Positions 49,366 through 61,679 of a stretch of 64,000 nt of DNA are shown in pieces. Under the pieces are notes generated by a model. It was not told the origin of the DNA and searched no databases. It saw only the letters and a list, made by a program, of their open reading frames with translations. Made by a program: the position numbers and the translations under genes. This stretch comes from Crambe crambe. Lineage: Eukaryota > Porifera > Demospongiae > Poecilosclerida > Crambeidae. Position 1 is the first letter of the stretch. Each line of letters begins with the position of its first letter. Where the stretch lies: positions 5,270,001 through 5,334,000 of the forward strand of contig OZ004582.1 of NCBI GenBank assembly GCA_963924555.1. Reading direction: 5' to 3'.

Positions 49366-51348
49366 TTTCTATATAGCGCACTGCGAAAATGTCTGCCATA
49401 TTCAAGGATGAAAGCTAGCAGGTTGGAAAATGACGAACTATTTTTGAACATGTCGAGTTTAAGGTAAAGGACAGTTTTGAAGTAGTTTGGTGTAAATTAT
49501 AGCATTTGAATGAACCATTTCTGAAATAATGGCGTGGAAGATGATGAACAAATGGTGATTTTAGGAATCGCTGTAAAATGACACTGCTTTGTCTTCTGCT
49601 TTTCATACTTGAGTCCTAGCACATTGGAGGTGTTCTGTCTTCAAGTCAGGAGTTGTTGATAGTAGAAGAGAAGTATTCCTGCATAGCTATAATGAAACAA
49701 AATGTTTTATATTAGCGCAATGGGGCAGTCCGTGCCATCCCTACTTAGAGAGTACTATCGTACTCTCTGATATATAGCTGTATATGATTGTATGACTTGA
49801 AGTGACTTAGAAGTCATGAGACTCAATTCCTCAGACTGGTGAACTCCTCTGGTAGCTATATAAGTCAGATCTTTTCAAGGAAATCAGCTAATCTAGAAAG
49901 TTTATTTCATAATTTATAACTGCAGTTGTAGCTAGTTACGTAACTATCAAACTTTCAGTTTACAAAAAACATTGAAAATTAATCTGCTGACCTACAATGG
50001 GTACAATTCTCTGTTATCTGCACTATAATTATAATATGGTAAGGTTTTCCTGCTCTGACTTGTTGACTATAATTCACAACTTAAAGTTGATAAGCAAGCA
50101 GGTAGCAGACTAGCATCATTTAGTATCTATGGTAGCATAGATAATCAGATCTTTTGTATACAAGTGAGCACAAAATTTTTTTGTCTAAGTACGTAAAAAG
50201 GTCATGGCCCTAAAATGTAGCTAGGTTATCTTTTATTTCATATACACACTGATGATTGAAGAATTAATTTTAAGATTGTAAACAATAGCTTGGGATATAA
50301 CTGTCTTTGAGAATGAGTACTAAGCTATCTGGGTACTTAGCTACCTGCAGTGGAGATCTTCTAGGAACACTTGTGTTATATAAAGTTGCCTCAAGCACGT
50401 GGCTACATGGCCATATGGTGGCATGGTGTGGCACCCCTCCTGCATGTGTTCTGCATGCTATCAATATCACCGAGTGATTTGAATCTTAGTCAAGACTAAT
50501 AGCAAAAGATCAGTCTCTACGTATGTATTGCTCCAAAAGATGATGGGGAATGCTATAGCCAGTGAGTGAGTCAGTAGCTACATCTAATTTAGAAAAATAT
50601 ATAGCTAATCTGCTCAGCTAACATGATAAAATTCAATAGGTTTGTTTCATAAATTAATTGCATTGAATATTTCAGAAATTTTTATTTCCAAATGCATATT
50701 GTGTGTTCTGCAGGTTTTAAGAGTGACGTTTGATTTCGCGTGGGCGAACAGATATCCCTAGAGTTATGCGTTTGGGGAACACGCGCCACTGGGAAACACA
50801 TATCACTATAGCACCGGGGAAAAAAATGGATCCCCTTTACCAAAAGTTATCCGGGTATATCAGATTGAATGGCTTGTACATAACTGAGTAGCGCTACCCT
50901 CCAGACTGTAGTCAAGACAAAAGAGAGCTATTCGAAAGAAAGCAGCTATGTTCAATGTAAGAAAGGGAGTTCTTTTCATCAAGAAGAAAAAGAAGAGCGG
51001 GGTAAGACCTGATTTTTCATAGGTGCTTATTATGCTTGTAGATAGCTAGCTAGCTACGCATGAAGTTGAGTCTAGATGCAATCATGGTGATTCTACTTAA
51101 TTATGGCCTTACTACCAGCATAGATACTATATCTACTGCACAGTATAATTATGGTATTTATGCTACCAGATACCAGATTTTTTGGCCTCTGTAAAAGAAA
51201 CTCATGAAATTTGCCTGTACCTGTAGCTAGCTATGTACCAAGTTACCCAGCTATTCTCTTCAAATAAATAATCAAATCAATATCATTCTGATGACCATGG
51301 GTTTTCCCTATCCCTAACCAAAAGGCTGTACGGTTTAATAGTGTGCTG
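49366..51348. other. Long stretch without recognisable genes
   Basis: No supported coding region, tandem repeat or element was recognised. There are a few A/T tracts and AGCTAGCT words, and a slightly GC-richer patch at about 50720-50800. Confidence 0.4.
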
Positions 51349-52076
51349 AGATCATACCTGTGTGTGATGTTCCAGAATGTCTACTATCGTACAGGGGAAC
51401 CAATCTGCTATCCTACCTGATGACTGATGTATGCAGTCTTCTTGGAATTACGAAATTGAATACTACAGCATACCATCCTCAGTGTGATGGCCTCACCGAG
51501 AGGTTTAATCGTACTCTAAAGACGATGATACGCAAGCATGTTGATGTCTATGGGAAGCAGTGGGACAAGTATTTACATGGGATGCCTGCTTGCCTATCGA
51601 AACACCCCACATGAGGCAACAGGCGAGAAGCCATCTTACCTTCTTTATGGTAGAGATTGTCGCTATCCTATTGAAGCTGCATTTCTTCCTGCTAATGGGG
51701 TAGAAGGGGCTGACCTGACAGGCTACCGACAGGAACTCACTGAGATACTCAGTCAATCCAGAAAGCCCAGAAACATTAAGTAAAATACTATAATAAGGTG
51801 AACAAATATTCTCCTGTGCAGTTCAAGATTGGAGGTCTAGTGCTAATTCAATTCCCTCAGGAAGAGTCTGGAAAGTTTCGGAAGTTATCTTGTCTGTGGC
51901 ATGGACCCTATTGAGTCGTTTGGTGACTCCAACCGGCATTGCAGGAAAATGTGTCTACACTTCAAAAGATGATATTATTCGTGTACACTTAAATCTGAGT
52001 TACCCTAGTAATCTAACCATCCCTCTACTATGGAAGAAAGTAAGCTTGGGGCGAGCTCTAACTGGAGGCGGGGGTG
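51349..52076 (+). pseudogene. Ty3/gypsy integrase tail relic
   Basis: The frame from about 51349 encodes the second half of a gypsy integrase: ECLLSYRGTNLLSYL, AYHPQCDGLTERFNRTLK and AYRNTPHEATGEKPSYLLYGRD. The catalytic Asp of the usual SDRG motif is Tyr here, while the Glu in LTERFN is kept. A frame change near 51590 and stops after 51780 break it. The purine tract GGAGGCGGGGGTG follows, bordering an LTR-like start. The upstream polymerase is missing. Confidence 0.85.
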
Positions 52077-52307
52077 TGTGACAGTAACATTAATTATTAC
52101 TTTTATCATTACTAACTAACTGTTATGTAATCATTATTGTGATTTCACTTATGATGTTATCATATGTTCACTCCTTGATTTGTGACCCTTGAGTAAAGTC
52201 TAATATCACTTGAGATACCATTATAATTATGCTGCCTGGTGACATACACGAATAACATATCTGATATAAAGTGGTCTTACATGTAAATAATAACCAGGTA
52301 ATCAACA
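52077..52307 (+). repeat. Probable 3' LTR of the gypsy relic
   Basis: It begins TGTGACAGTAAC directly after the purine tract. It probably ends near ATCAACA at 52307, but no second LTR copy is present to prove the right border. Confidence 0.5.
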
Positions 52308-52457
52308 AGTGAATTTTATATAGCAAGCAGTTAGCTATATAGCTACCTTCCTACGTAGGTACCCTTTCAAGGAAAAAACAAACAACTTCAATCGACTTAA
52401 CCTATGCAATTTATTGATTAACTTGTGACTATTGGGAGGAGGGTGGGTTAATCTTCG

Positions 52458-53075
52458 AAGCCAGGTCCACTGGACCTGCCTAAATTTCAGCAGCAAAACT
52501 GGACCGGGTCCACTTTTTTCCCTTGCCAAAAAAGGACCTGCCTAGATTTTGGCAGAAAAACTGGACCAGGTCCACTTTATTCCCTTGCCAAAAATGGACC
52601 TGCCTGGATTTTGGGTCCACTTTTTTTCCCTTGCCAAAAATGGACCTGCCAGAGAAACTGGACCGGGTCCACTTTTTTCCCCTGCCAAAAATGGACCTGC
52701 CTGGATTTCGGCAGCGAAACTGGACCGGGTCCACTTTTTTCCCCTGCCAAAAATGGACCTGCCTGGATTTCGGCAGCGAAACTGGACCGGGTCCACTTTT
52801 TTCCCCTGCCAAAATGGACCTGCCTGGATTTCGGCAGCGAAACTGGACCGGGTCCACTTTTTCCCCCTGCCAAAAGTGGACCTGCCAGCAAAACTGGACC
52901 GGGTCCACTTTTTTCCCCTGCCAAAAATGGACCTGCTTAGATTTTGACAGTGAAACTGGACCGGGTCCACTTTTTTCTTGACAAAATTGGACCAGGTCCA
53001 CTTTTGGCAAGGAAGGTCCACTTTTGGCAGAAAAATTGGACCAGGGGTCCACTTTTTTCCCGGTCCACTTTTGGC
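52458..53075. repeat. 62-bp minisatellite, about ten units
   Basis: The unit contains GGACCGGGTCCACTTTTTTC, CCCTGCCAAAAATGGACC and TGCCTGGATTTCGGCAGCGAAACT. Some copies are shortened (near 52620, 52870 and 52980). GGACCGGGTCC and the GTGGACC/GGTCCAC pair allow local hairpins. The unit length is not divisible by three and lacks stops in most frames, so long false frames appear on both strands. Confidence 0.93.
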
Positions 53076-53829
53076 ATGACAGAACCTCAAGTACTGAAGT
53101 GATGGAACAGGAAAATGAAAAGAAGTACCAGAAAGTAAAGGACACACTTCTGGAAGCATTTTCCAATTCAAAGGGCCCATTAGGTCTGAGGGCCTTTTGA
53201 ACTGGAACACACATACGTAGATGCGAGTAGATTTAATTGCTGTAGCTGTAAGTGCCATCATGCATACACCAGGCAGAACCAGGCTTCTGGCTTCTCCAAT
53301 ATTGGAGAACTCTTAGTTAGTCTTGCATTCAGGCATATTTTGAGGGGGAAGGGGAAAATACATCTGGCTATAATAGCAAGATTAATTCCTCCCCTCACAC
53401 ATAATCTTGTGGGACTATAGTAGTCGATGAAGCTCATTGTGTCAAAAAATGATAGCTATGTAGATACAACTTTAATGGTCATTATTTAGTCTAGCTCACC
53501 AACTGCACTTTTTTATTTCCATAGTAGTTTTTATCTCATCACCGGAGTGCTGAGACACAGTGCTGAAGTCAATGGTACATGGTACATACTAGTGACAATT
53601 GTGCACATGTATGTGCACATGCACATGTAAGGTAAAAATCCAGACATTTCAGATGCCTGTAACATCAGGAATACAAGTAGAAATGTGCAGAACCATCAAA
53701 GTGAAAGTAAGTATATTAACCAAATAAAACCTACCTGGCTAAACATGTAGTAGAATTTGTCTAGTTTACAGGACATATATAAACTCTGATTTTTACTTTT
53801 GTAAATTAAAGGACAAAATTTCTAAAATA
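53076..53829. other. Spacer before the receptor-like gene
   Basis: No supported gene. It likely holds the promoter region of the next gene; no TATA-like element could be singled out. Confidence 0.35.
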
Positions 53830-55112
53830 ATGTATTCAGTATCAGACTTAAATTCTACTACAAAAATATTCCCAAATGAAACCATTCTACATCAAACTGA
53901 GCTGCTGAATTTTTGACAGAAGCCACATAGCTACCTATACATAATAATAGAAGAAGAATGTATATACGAGCCTGTGGGAGGCACTGTATCCCTACACAAC
54001 AATCCCAGCTATGAAATTTCTTCAGAAACCACTCCAGAGAATGAGAATGCGCCTTCATCTGCAACTTCTCTTGAAGTAGAGTCAAAGTCTTTCACTTGTG
54101 CAAGCATATGCGTAATAGTTTGGTTTATCTTAGAAAGTAGTGCGGCATTTGCTAGCTTGGTTCTTACAGCATGGAATATTTCACAAGTCATTCATCAGAA
54201 TTCGAGCATTTTTAAACTAATGATTCTCCAGCAAAATTACGAACTTCAAACAAACATTTCAAGGTTGTTGGATTCCAGAGTAAGCGATCTTTACACTTTG
54301 GAATAGACACAGGTATTAATCCTGCTGCTTCATGTTCTCATGTCTTGCTGTTGAATTCCTCTGCCCCGTCAGGTCACTACTGGATCAGGTCCTCCAATGG
54401 CTCTGCTGTGCGTGTGTACTGTGATATGACTAGGTCGTGTGGTGGAGTCACTGGAGGGTGGATGAGAGTGGCTAGTCTGAACTGGAGCAATGAATCACTT
54501 CCATGTCCTGATGGATTCAGAGAACGCAATGACTTTGCTATACACACTTGTGGAATTGCCTCCACATCAGCTAGTTCTTGTCCTTCGATTATTTTTGAAA
54601 TACACAACACCATGTATAGTAGAGTCTGTGGCAAAATAAGAGCTTATCAAGTTGGTACTACAGATGCATTTGCTATATATGGGCGTGGGCCAAACATACG
54701 TAAACATTGACTCCAATTATGTGGATGGGATAAGTCTTACACATGGAAACAATCCTAGGAGACACATCTGGACTTTTGCTGTTGCTTTTAATGATGAGTT
54801 ATCACTTCCAAGAACATATCAGTGTGTGAGACCAGGCAATAGGAGTATCATGGCTCCTCCTTCTTTTATGGGTATGGACTACTTCTGTGATACAGGGAAT
54901 CGAAGAGCAGTTCTTTTCTCGCTGGTGATCCCCTGTGGGACGGGGCTGGGTGTGCTTCTACTAGCACATGCTGTTCCTTCAATAATCCCCTGTGGTTCCA
55001 CAAGCAACTCCCATCAGCCACCACTGACGATATAGAGATGAGGGTCTGTCGTGATGAGCCTGCTAGCAATGAAGACATTGCTGTTTCAAGTGTTGAGGTA
55101 TATATTCATTAG
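53830..55112 (+). pseudogene. Fibrinogen-like membrane receptor gene with two compensating frame changes
   Basis: An N-terminal cytoplasmic part (EPVGGTVSLHNNPSYEI, frame from about 53950) is followed by one membrane segment (CVIVWFILESSAAFASLVLTAW, about 54100-54170) and a short helical stalk. After an acceptor at about 54308 comes a cysteine-rich extracellular domain. It reads HYWIRSSNGSAVRVYCDM, CGGVTGGWMRVASLNW, then VDGISLTHGNNPRRHIWTF, and finally LWDGAGCASTSTCC and FHKQLPSATTDDIEMRVC. The pattern is fibrinogen/collagen-C-propeptide-like. The frame changes near 54690 and returns to the original frame by 54927, ending at TAG 55110-55112. The gene is therefore either broken or the sequence has two base errors. 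The 53830 ATG (MYSVSDLN) is a candidate start. Type II orientation is inferred. Confidence 0.6.
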
Positions 55113-57010
55113 TGAGTTGATAGAGTATTTTCTTTTCATACACTAAAATCCTAACTACTAGATAGTATTGTGTGTATGTATAACTGTAATGTAGCTACAT
55201 GTAGCTCATTTTAAAATGCCTACTATAATAAGAATTTCTGAGTTTATGGGACTTGTGTGAACTCTTTTGATAGTCACATTACAAAACAATGTATTCGGTA
55301 TCAGACTTCAATTTGATGATTATAAAGACTGGAAAACAGTGTTCCCAAATGAAAATGTCGAGAATAAAAAGGCAAGCTTGATTGATTTCTACAGTATATT
55401 TTGTGTCATTGTTGATTATTAGGCTAGGCTTAGGTGCTTTGTGGCAGCTTCTATGAGGCTATGCAGCAGCCTGCCACTTATATATGTAACTCAACTCATA
55501 CTTCAGTATCAGAGTCTCCACTAAATTAAGCTGAAGCAATATAGCTAAACATAATTAAAGCAGTCCATCATCCATAACTAACATAGCTATAACAACATCA
55601 TCAGACTTGCACCATCCTTTAGTATCTTTGCCAAGACAAACAGTATGTATGTGATATGTCTTTGAGTTCAAAGTTCAAAACTACACACACACATGTACAC
55701 AAAATGTAATCACTGTGCATTACACTTTCTAAGAGTCTAAAAGTCCGAACATTACTTGGTTTTCAGATGCCTGTAATTCAGGATTATGAATCCTGCTTTT
55801 GAGTTACCACTCCCAATGATTATAAGAAAAGGGGAGCTAAGCTGTCTTTCTAAACTTGTATTGAAGTTTTCACTCCCAAAGACTGATTTACATAAAGGCG
55901 CATGATATGTTGCTCTGTATTGAGTTTGTAACTCCCAAAGATTGACTTAGGATACAAACCCAAGAGAGTTTAATAAACTACCACATAATCAACTCAAAAA
56001 AGATCCCTAATACATTTTCTGAACATTGAGTGTTTCACTCACAAAGATTCACAATGAGCTTATTTGCAGGCTAAAGGTGAAATGCAACTTGTTATGTACT
56101 AGTGCATAATGCTCATGCATAGAGTCGGGTACAAATACAAGTATTAAGCGTACATGTGTACATGTTATTGATATCAAGATTGCTCTTAATGAATGGAATT
56201 AACATCACAGCATATTAATGAGTATATAGCTGCTAGCTTTGTTAAAAAAGGCCTGGGAATGACTGGAAAATGCTCACGTGTGACTATTACCTTGTAAGTA
56301 ATTTATACTCTACATCTGTATGATGCACAAGATCATGTATAAAGGTGGAGTAGCCTGATTTCAAACAGTTCCTAATCCTGGACACCCAAAAGTACTGCAG
56401 CAACACTAGGAGATGGTCTTTCTTTTAAACTTCACAGTAAGTCTGTAAAGTTGCATTGAAAGTTTCCGAGAATAGGCCACGTTACCTTACCAAAACTAAA
56501 CACTTTATTGTATGTTAGCATAAACGAATGAGCATGGTGAATAAATATTATGAATAATATATTCTTTTGTTACTGCTATAGCTCAATAACTACTATTGTT
56601 ATAAGAATAACTAATGAACTTGCTATTCATATGAATAACTAGTATTCAATAGATTGTTTTAAAAAAACATTATGTTATTACTATAGCTGAATAACATGGA
56701 CGGTGTTCAATTCATTGCTATTGTTATTACTATACAAACATGATGTCGATGCACATTCTAATATCTCCTGTCATAAAATTGAAGAGTGCAGTATACTGTA
56801 ACAAATTTTATCAGAGTCAGGAATATCTATAAACAGGATGCATGGAAAATTCTGGGCAACTAGCTGAGGAGGATAAGCACTCATCACTACTGCAGCTGAT
56901 GAATGTACTCCAAAACAATTTTTTAAAAAGTAGTACGAAAAGGATGCAATTGGAAAAATTTATGCATCAGCTCAAACTCAGCCCTTATGACTTCTTATCC
57001 TTATTCTATA
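55113..57010. other. Spacer with a duplicated 5' fragment of the receptor gene
   Basis: At 55289 the sequence ATGTATTCGGTATCAGACTT repeats the candidate start of the receptor gene (53830), including CCCAAATGAAA downstream. A tandem paralogue therefore began here and is now lost. Several short similar blocks with CTCCCAAAGA(C/T)TGA recur at about 55810-56050. No complete frame remains. Confidence 0.5.
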
Positions 57011-57690
57011 ATCTCCTATGCTACCCTTCATCTTGTAATAGATGTGACATGCTATGATGGTAAGGAATGTCACAAGTGCCACTGAAATGGAACAGTGAGG
57101 CAGTGGCACACTCAAAGATTACTACGTCATTCTGTTGCAGCAGGTTTAGTAAGAAGATATGCTGAGAATACTTTTTGATATACTTTTTTTTGAAAGTATT
57201 ATCAATTCCACAGCTATTGACTATGTATGTGTTAGTTTCATAGGACTACATGTATAGCTATAGGAGAGTGTAGTCTATATCAATAGGAGTCCAGTCCAGT
57301 GATGATGAAGGAGCATGGTACGTATATGCGTCCATCATGGAGATGAAGGCTGTAGTGTGAAACCATCTCGTCCTGTCCAAAGGTGAGTAAGAGTGTGTAT
57401 GGAAGAAAGAGAACAACTATATATAGGAACAGCAAGGCCACTATGAAGAGATGGATGTGAGGTAGATGTGGAGTAGTGACTGAATATGATGATTACACCC
57501 ATGTATACAGATCTGTAGCCATGTTTTCTGATACATGTCCATTCCTGAATATCCAAAGTCATGATATGAAAACAGAGTAGTGGATGAATGAAGCACTTAT
57601 ATATAGCTATTTTTAAGCAAATGTATTGATAAAAATAATGTAAAATAACTTTAGCTTGTTCTATTTTAAAGACTCTCTCTAGCACGATAT
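57010..57690 (-). pseudogene. Decayed partial copy of the neighbouring membrane-protein gene
   Basis: Blocks at 57020-57110, 57300-57410 and 57420-57600 match parts of 57850-58740 in the same order and strand, for example AAAGGTGAGTAAGAGTGTGTATGGAAG. Large internal deletions and stops are present. It is a tandem duplicate that lost most of its coding capacity. Confidence 0.8.
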
Positions 57691-57708
57691 CATGGATGCT
57701 TACAAAAT

Positions 57709-59667
57709 CTAACTATTTTCAGTTTCTAATAAAGCTTCACGCAGTTCCACAATGGTGGATGTAACTGTTGGTGTGTCCTCTGATTGAGTTTTCTGGACAA
57801 CTTTTACTCTCCTGGAAACAGTAATCTCATGGATAAACCTTCTCAGTACATTGTAGCCTTTCATCTTGTAATAGATATGATATGTTATGATAGCAAGGAA
57901 CATCACAAATGCCACTGAAATGGAAGCAGTGATGCAGGTACAAACTCTGTTATCTCTTTCCAAGTAGTAAAATGTATCTCCTTCCAAGTAGCAAAGTGTA
58001 TCTCCTTCCAAGTAGTAAACTGTATCTCCTTCCAAGTAGTACGCTGTTGCAGCTAGTAGTCCAAGATTTGTCATGAAAATGTTGTCAAAAGTGTTTACTA
58101 AATAATTTCGATATATTCCTTCCTTGATGGAAGCTTTGAGCAGTAGAAGTAGCATTATTACAATAGTAATAGTGAATATGTTGGATATCTTATAATGGAT
58201 AATGAAGAGTAGGCACTGTGAGCAAACATATGTCCACAAAAGGAATCCAATCCAGTAGCGATGCTTTCTATTAAAAGGAGCGTGGTAAGCATCCATCATG
58301 GAAATAAAAGCTCTATTTTGTAGCCATCTCAATCCTTTCCTCCTTGGTAAGGAACGAAAACACTGTCCAAAGGTGAGTAAGAGTGTGTATGGAAGAAAGA
58401 GAAGGACCAGGAACAGCAAGGCCACTATGAAGAGAGGGATGTGTTTACTTCCATTATAGTACAACATAAAAGTCATAAAGATTATCTTCAGTATTTTAGC
58501 ATAAGACAGTAAGAATAGAGTAGCCAGTACTGGGATGACTTTTCTTCCAAGGAGTCTCGTCACTCGTATAGAGTAGTGGCTGAGTATGACGATCAGACCC
58601 ACTAGTAACCATATGTACAAGGGAAAGGCAAACTGTAGCCATGTTTTCTGATGCATGTCCATTCCTGAATAGAAGCATATCTTAATCCCGAAATCCAGAT
58701 TTATCCATGATATAAAAACTGAGAGTAGAGGGTGAATGTAGCAGTTGTTTATCAAGCCACTGATTGATAAAATGTTGGCATAGAATATCAAACCATTAAT
58801 GAGTCCAATTGAAACAGTTAGGTCTAGAAACAGTATTGTCAGGACTAGAATCAATCCCATAACTGCAAACAGGGGGACCAGCCAGAGGAAGTTATACTTT
58901 TTGGTGTTATTGGAACAGTCAATACAGCTATCACTCCCTAAAGGTACACTAAAGGAGCCATTACAAGTAAACCATGAATATGAATGATTAATAGTAGACT
59001 GACTCTTATGTATAAGATGTGTTCCATAAGAAAAAATATTATCACTGATGTATTCTGTAATGCGAATGGCATTTGGTGAACTAGCACGGATTGCAAAAGT
59101 ACGATTGCTGATGAATTTTGATCCAGTAATAGTTAGTTTTACTTCTATATCTGAGGGGCTAAAGATGTTTATAGAACTTCTATTATGAGTACCAGTGAAT
59201 GAAGAGTTCAGTATCTGCACTATTGTGTTGAGCATGATAAAGAATTTTATCACATGCCCTCTTCTGCTTTTCCCATCAAAGGAATGAAATTGAAGAGATC
59301 TTACAATTGCTACACTGACATTCCTGAAGGTGATGGTCATTTCAGCATTGCAGTTTATTTTTATAGTACTTGCATTTAGAGGAGTGAAAGTGATTTCCTG
59401 GAATGATGTAAAATTCAAGTAAGTATTATTCCTCACGACATAGATCCCAGGCAAGAATGAAAATGTTGAGTTCTCATCATGGTTATGAATAGGTGATATC
59501 GTATGGTTAGTAGCCAGGGTCTTCAGAGTGTTGCATGGTTGCAATACCCTCTCTTGAAAGAAGCAGGTGTTATTACCAGCAATGATGTCATCTGAAGGTG
59601 TGATGTAGTAAGAAGAAGCTTCTGAGGAGGCCAACAGAATCACAATGAGACCAACTTGAGGCAGCAT
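57709..59667 (-). CDS. Multi-pass membrane protein with large glycosylated ectodomain, 652 residues
   Basis: This is an uninterrupted single exon. Residues 1-18 form a signal peptide (VGLIVILLASSEASS). Residues 20-255 are extracellular, with many Asn-X-Ser/Thr sites and a repeating beta pattern (TFTPLNASTIKINCNAEMTI, NVSVAIVRSLQFHS) like right-handed beta-helix adhesion proteins. From about residue 262 on there are roughly eight membrane spans. Near residues 542-575 four copies of YYLEGDT(x) follow each other, encoded by 24-bp repeats at about 57953-58043. The tail is short and charged. Proteins with this plan form large families in sponges and some other invertebrates, from memory; no function is established. 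The start ATG gives a good signal peptide. Confidence 0.8.
   Translation of the reverse strand: MLPQVGLIVILLASSEASSYYITPSDDIIAGNNTCFFQERVLQPCNTLKTLATNHTISPIHNHDENSTFSFLPGIYVVRNNTYLNFTSFQEITFTPLNASTIKINCNAEMTITFRNVSVAIVRSLQFHSFDGKSRRGHVIKFFIMLNTIVQILNSSFTGTHNRSSINIFSPSDIEVKLTITGSKFISNRTFAIRASSPNAIRITEYISDNIFSYGTHLIHKSQSTINHSYSWFTCNGSFSVPLGSDSCIDCSNNTKKYNFLWLVPLFAVMGLILVLTILFLDLTVSIGLINGLIFYANILSISGLINNCYIHPLLSVFISWINLDFGIKICFYSGMDMHQKTWLQFAFPLYIWLLVGLIVILSHYSIRVTRLLGRKVIPVLATLFLLSYAKILKIIFMTFMLYYNGSKHIPLFIVALLFLVLLFLPYTLLLTFGQCFRSLPRRKGLRWLQNRAFISMMDAYHAPFNRKHRYWIGFLLWTYVCSQCLLFIIHYKISNIFTITIVIMLLLLLKASIKEGIYRNYLVNTFDNIFMTNLGLLAATAYYLEGDTVYYLEGDTLCYLEGDTFYYLERDNRVCTCITASISVAFVMFLAIITYHIYYKMKGYNVLRRFIHEITVSRRVKVVQKTQSEDTPTVTSTIVELREALLETENS
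57953..58043. repeat. 24-bp in-frame coding repeat
   Basis: TCTCCTTCCAAGTAG(T/C)A recurs four times at 24-base spacing and encodes YYLEGDT-x on the minus strand. Being a multiple of three, it keeps the frame. Confidence 0.9.
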
Positions 59668-59826
59668 TGTCTTTGTGTGCTGTTGTCTATTCAGACCCTT
59701 TTATAATTTCAACATAAGTGGCTGCTGAATATAAAGTTTAAGTGTTGATCATTAAAAAATGTTATTATAATTATGTAGAATCTACCAACTCTCCTGCATA
59801 GGTTGATGAATTGAATGTTTTGAAAT

Positions 59827-61077
59827 CACGTTCCCTTGTGTAATATACGTAGCAATTCTTATAGCTACTGTATCTTCTTGACTCATGCAATAGTGAACTG
59901 TAGCTGGCAGTCTTCCTCCCAAAGTCCACGGATAGCTATGTAAATTGAGTCTTTTGTGAATGGAAGAGTAGAAATAACAAGATTCATTCATGCATTAGTA
60001 ACTAACACTCCCTTGTGTAATATACGTAGTAATTGTTATAGCTACTGTGTCTTCTTGACTCACGCAATAGTGAGCTGTAGCTGGCAGTCTTCCTCCCAAA
60101 GTCCACGGATAGCTATGTAAATTGAGTCTTTTGTGTGAATGGAAGAGTAGAAATAACAAGATTCATTCATGCATTAGTAACTAACACTCCCTTGTGTAAT
60201 ATACGTATAGTAATTGTTATAGCTACTGTGTCTTCTTGACTCACGCAATAGTGAGCTGTAGCTGGCAGTCTTCCTCCCAAAGTCCACGGATAGCTATGTA
60301 AATTGAGTCTTTTGTGTGAATGAAAGAGTAGAAATAACAAGATTCATTCATGCATTAGTAACTAACACTCCCTTGTGTAATATACGTAGTAATTGTTATA
60401 GCTACTGTGTCTTCTTGACTCACGCAATAGTGAGCTGTAGCTGGCAGTCTTCCTCCCAAAGTCCACGGATAGCTATGTAAATTGAGTCTTTTGTGTGAAT
60501 GAAAGAGTAGAAATAACAAGATTCATTCATGCATTAGTAACTAACACTCCCTTGTGTAATATACGTAGTAATTGTTATAGCTACTGTGTCTTCTTGACTC
60601 ACGCAATAGTGAGCTGTAGCTGGCAGTCTTCCTCCCAAAGTCCACGGATAGCTATGTAAATTGAGTCTTTTGTGTGAATGAAAGAGTAGAAATAACAAGA
60701 TTCATTCATGCATTAGTAACTAACACTCCCTTGTGTAATATACGTAGTAATTGTTATAGCTACTGTGTCTTCTTGACTCACGCAATAGTGAGCTGTAGCT
60801 GGCAGTCTTCCTCCCAAAGTCCACGGATAGCTATGTAAATTGAGTCTTTTGTGTGAATGAAAGAGTAGAAATAACAAGATTCATTCATGCATTAGTAACT
60901 AACACTCCCTTGTGTAATATACGTATCAATTATTACAGCTACTGTGTCTTCTTGACTCATGCAATAGTGAACTGTAGCTGGCAGTCTTCCTCCCAAAGTC
61001 CACGGATATGTAAATTGAGTCTTTTGTGTGAATGGAAGAGTAACAAGATTCATTCATGCATTAGTAACTAACACTCA
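59827..61077. repeat. 179-bp satellite, seven copies
   Basis: CCCTTGTGTAATATACG recurs at about 59832, 60008, 60187, 60368, 60547, 60726 and 60905, at 176-181-base spacing. Inner copies are nearly identical and outer ones more diverged. A further isolated, degenerate copy lies at about 61430-61540. No coding sense was found. Confidence 0.95.
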
Positions 61078-61623
61078 TAAAGTTGACAAGTCAGCTACCA
61101 AATTGTACACATCAGAAAGTGGCGAGTATCAGAGCATGCATCCATAACTATCTTTACAAGTGATCATCATGTCATTGTTGGTTACTCTGGATGCATCAAA
61201 ACACTGATATACCTTTATCAGCTACTGGGTTTATATGTATGATACTAAGACTCTGTATGATGGATATTGATTATGTGCACAGTGTTATGCTTTTTGGCTG
61301 CTTGTTAGCAGTCTTAGTAAATAGTCATGATGCTGCATTAACTTATAAGTTGTTATAGTCTTACGTATGAGCACATGTATTAACTAATTACTATATTATT
61401 GCAGCAGCTTCTTTAGATAGATACACTTAATAGCTATGTAGCCGGCAGTCTGGCTCCCAAAGTCCATGGATATATAAATTGAGCCTTTTGTGTGAATGGA
61501 GTGAGTAGAAATAACATGAACATGCAGATCGATTCATGCATCTGTAAACACACATAAAATTTATCAACTTATCTGTAGTCCCAACAATGCCAACTTAATG
61601 CTTTATAGGCTTCTTTGATTTGT

Positions 61624-61679
61624 GTACCCTCTGTAGTGAGACCTTTTGTAGTATATATAGGTCTCACTACAGAGGGTAC
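61624..61679. repeat. Perfect inverted repeat at the LTR start
   Basis: Arms 61624-61643 and 61660-61679 are exact reverse complements of 20 bases, with a 16-base AT-rich spacer. The left boundary of the predicted LTR falls inside the left arm. Confidence 0.95.

Noticed and set aside
52480-53261. Long frames (up to 244 codons) on both strands
   Set aside because: They are products of a stop-poor 62-bp repeat read in several frames, with identical peptides recurring; no gene features.
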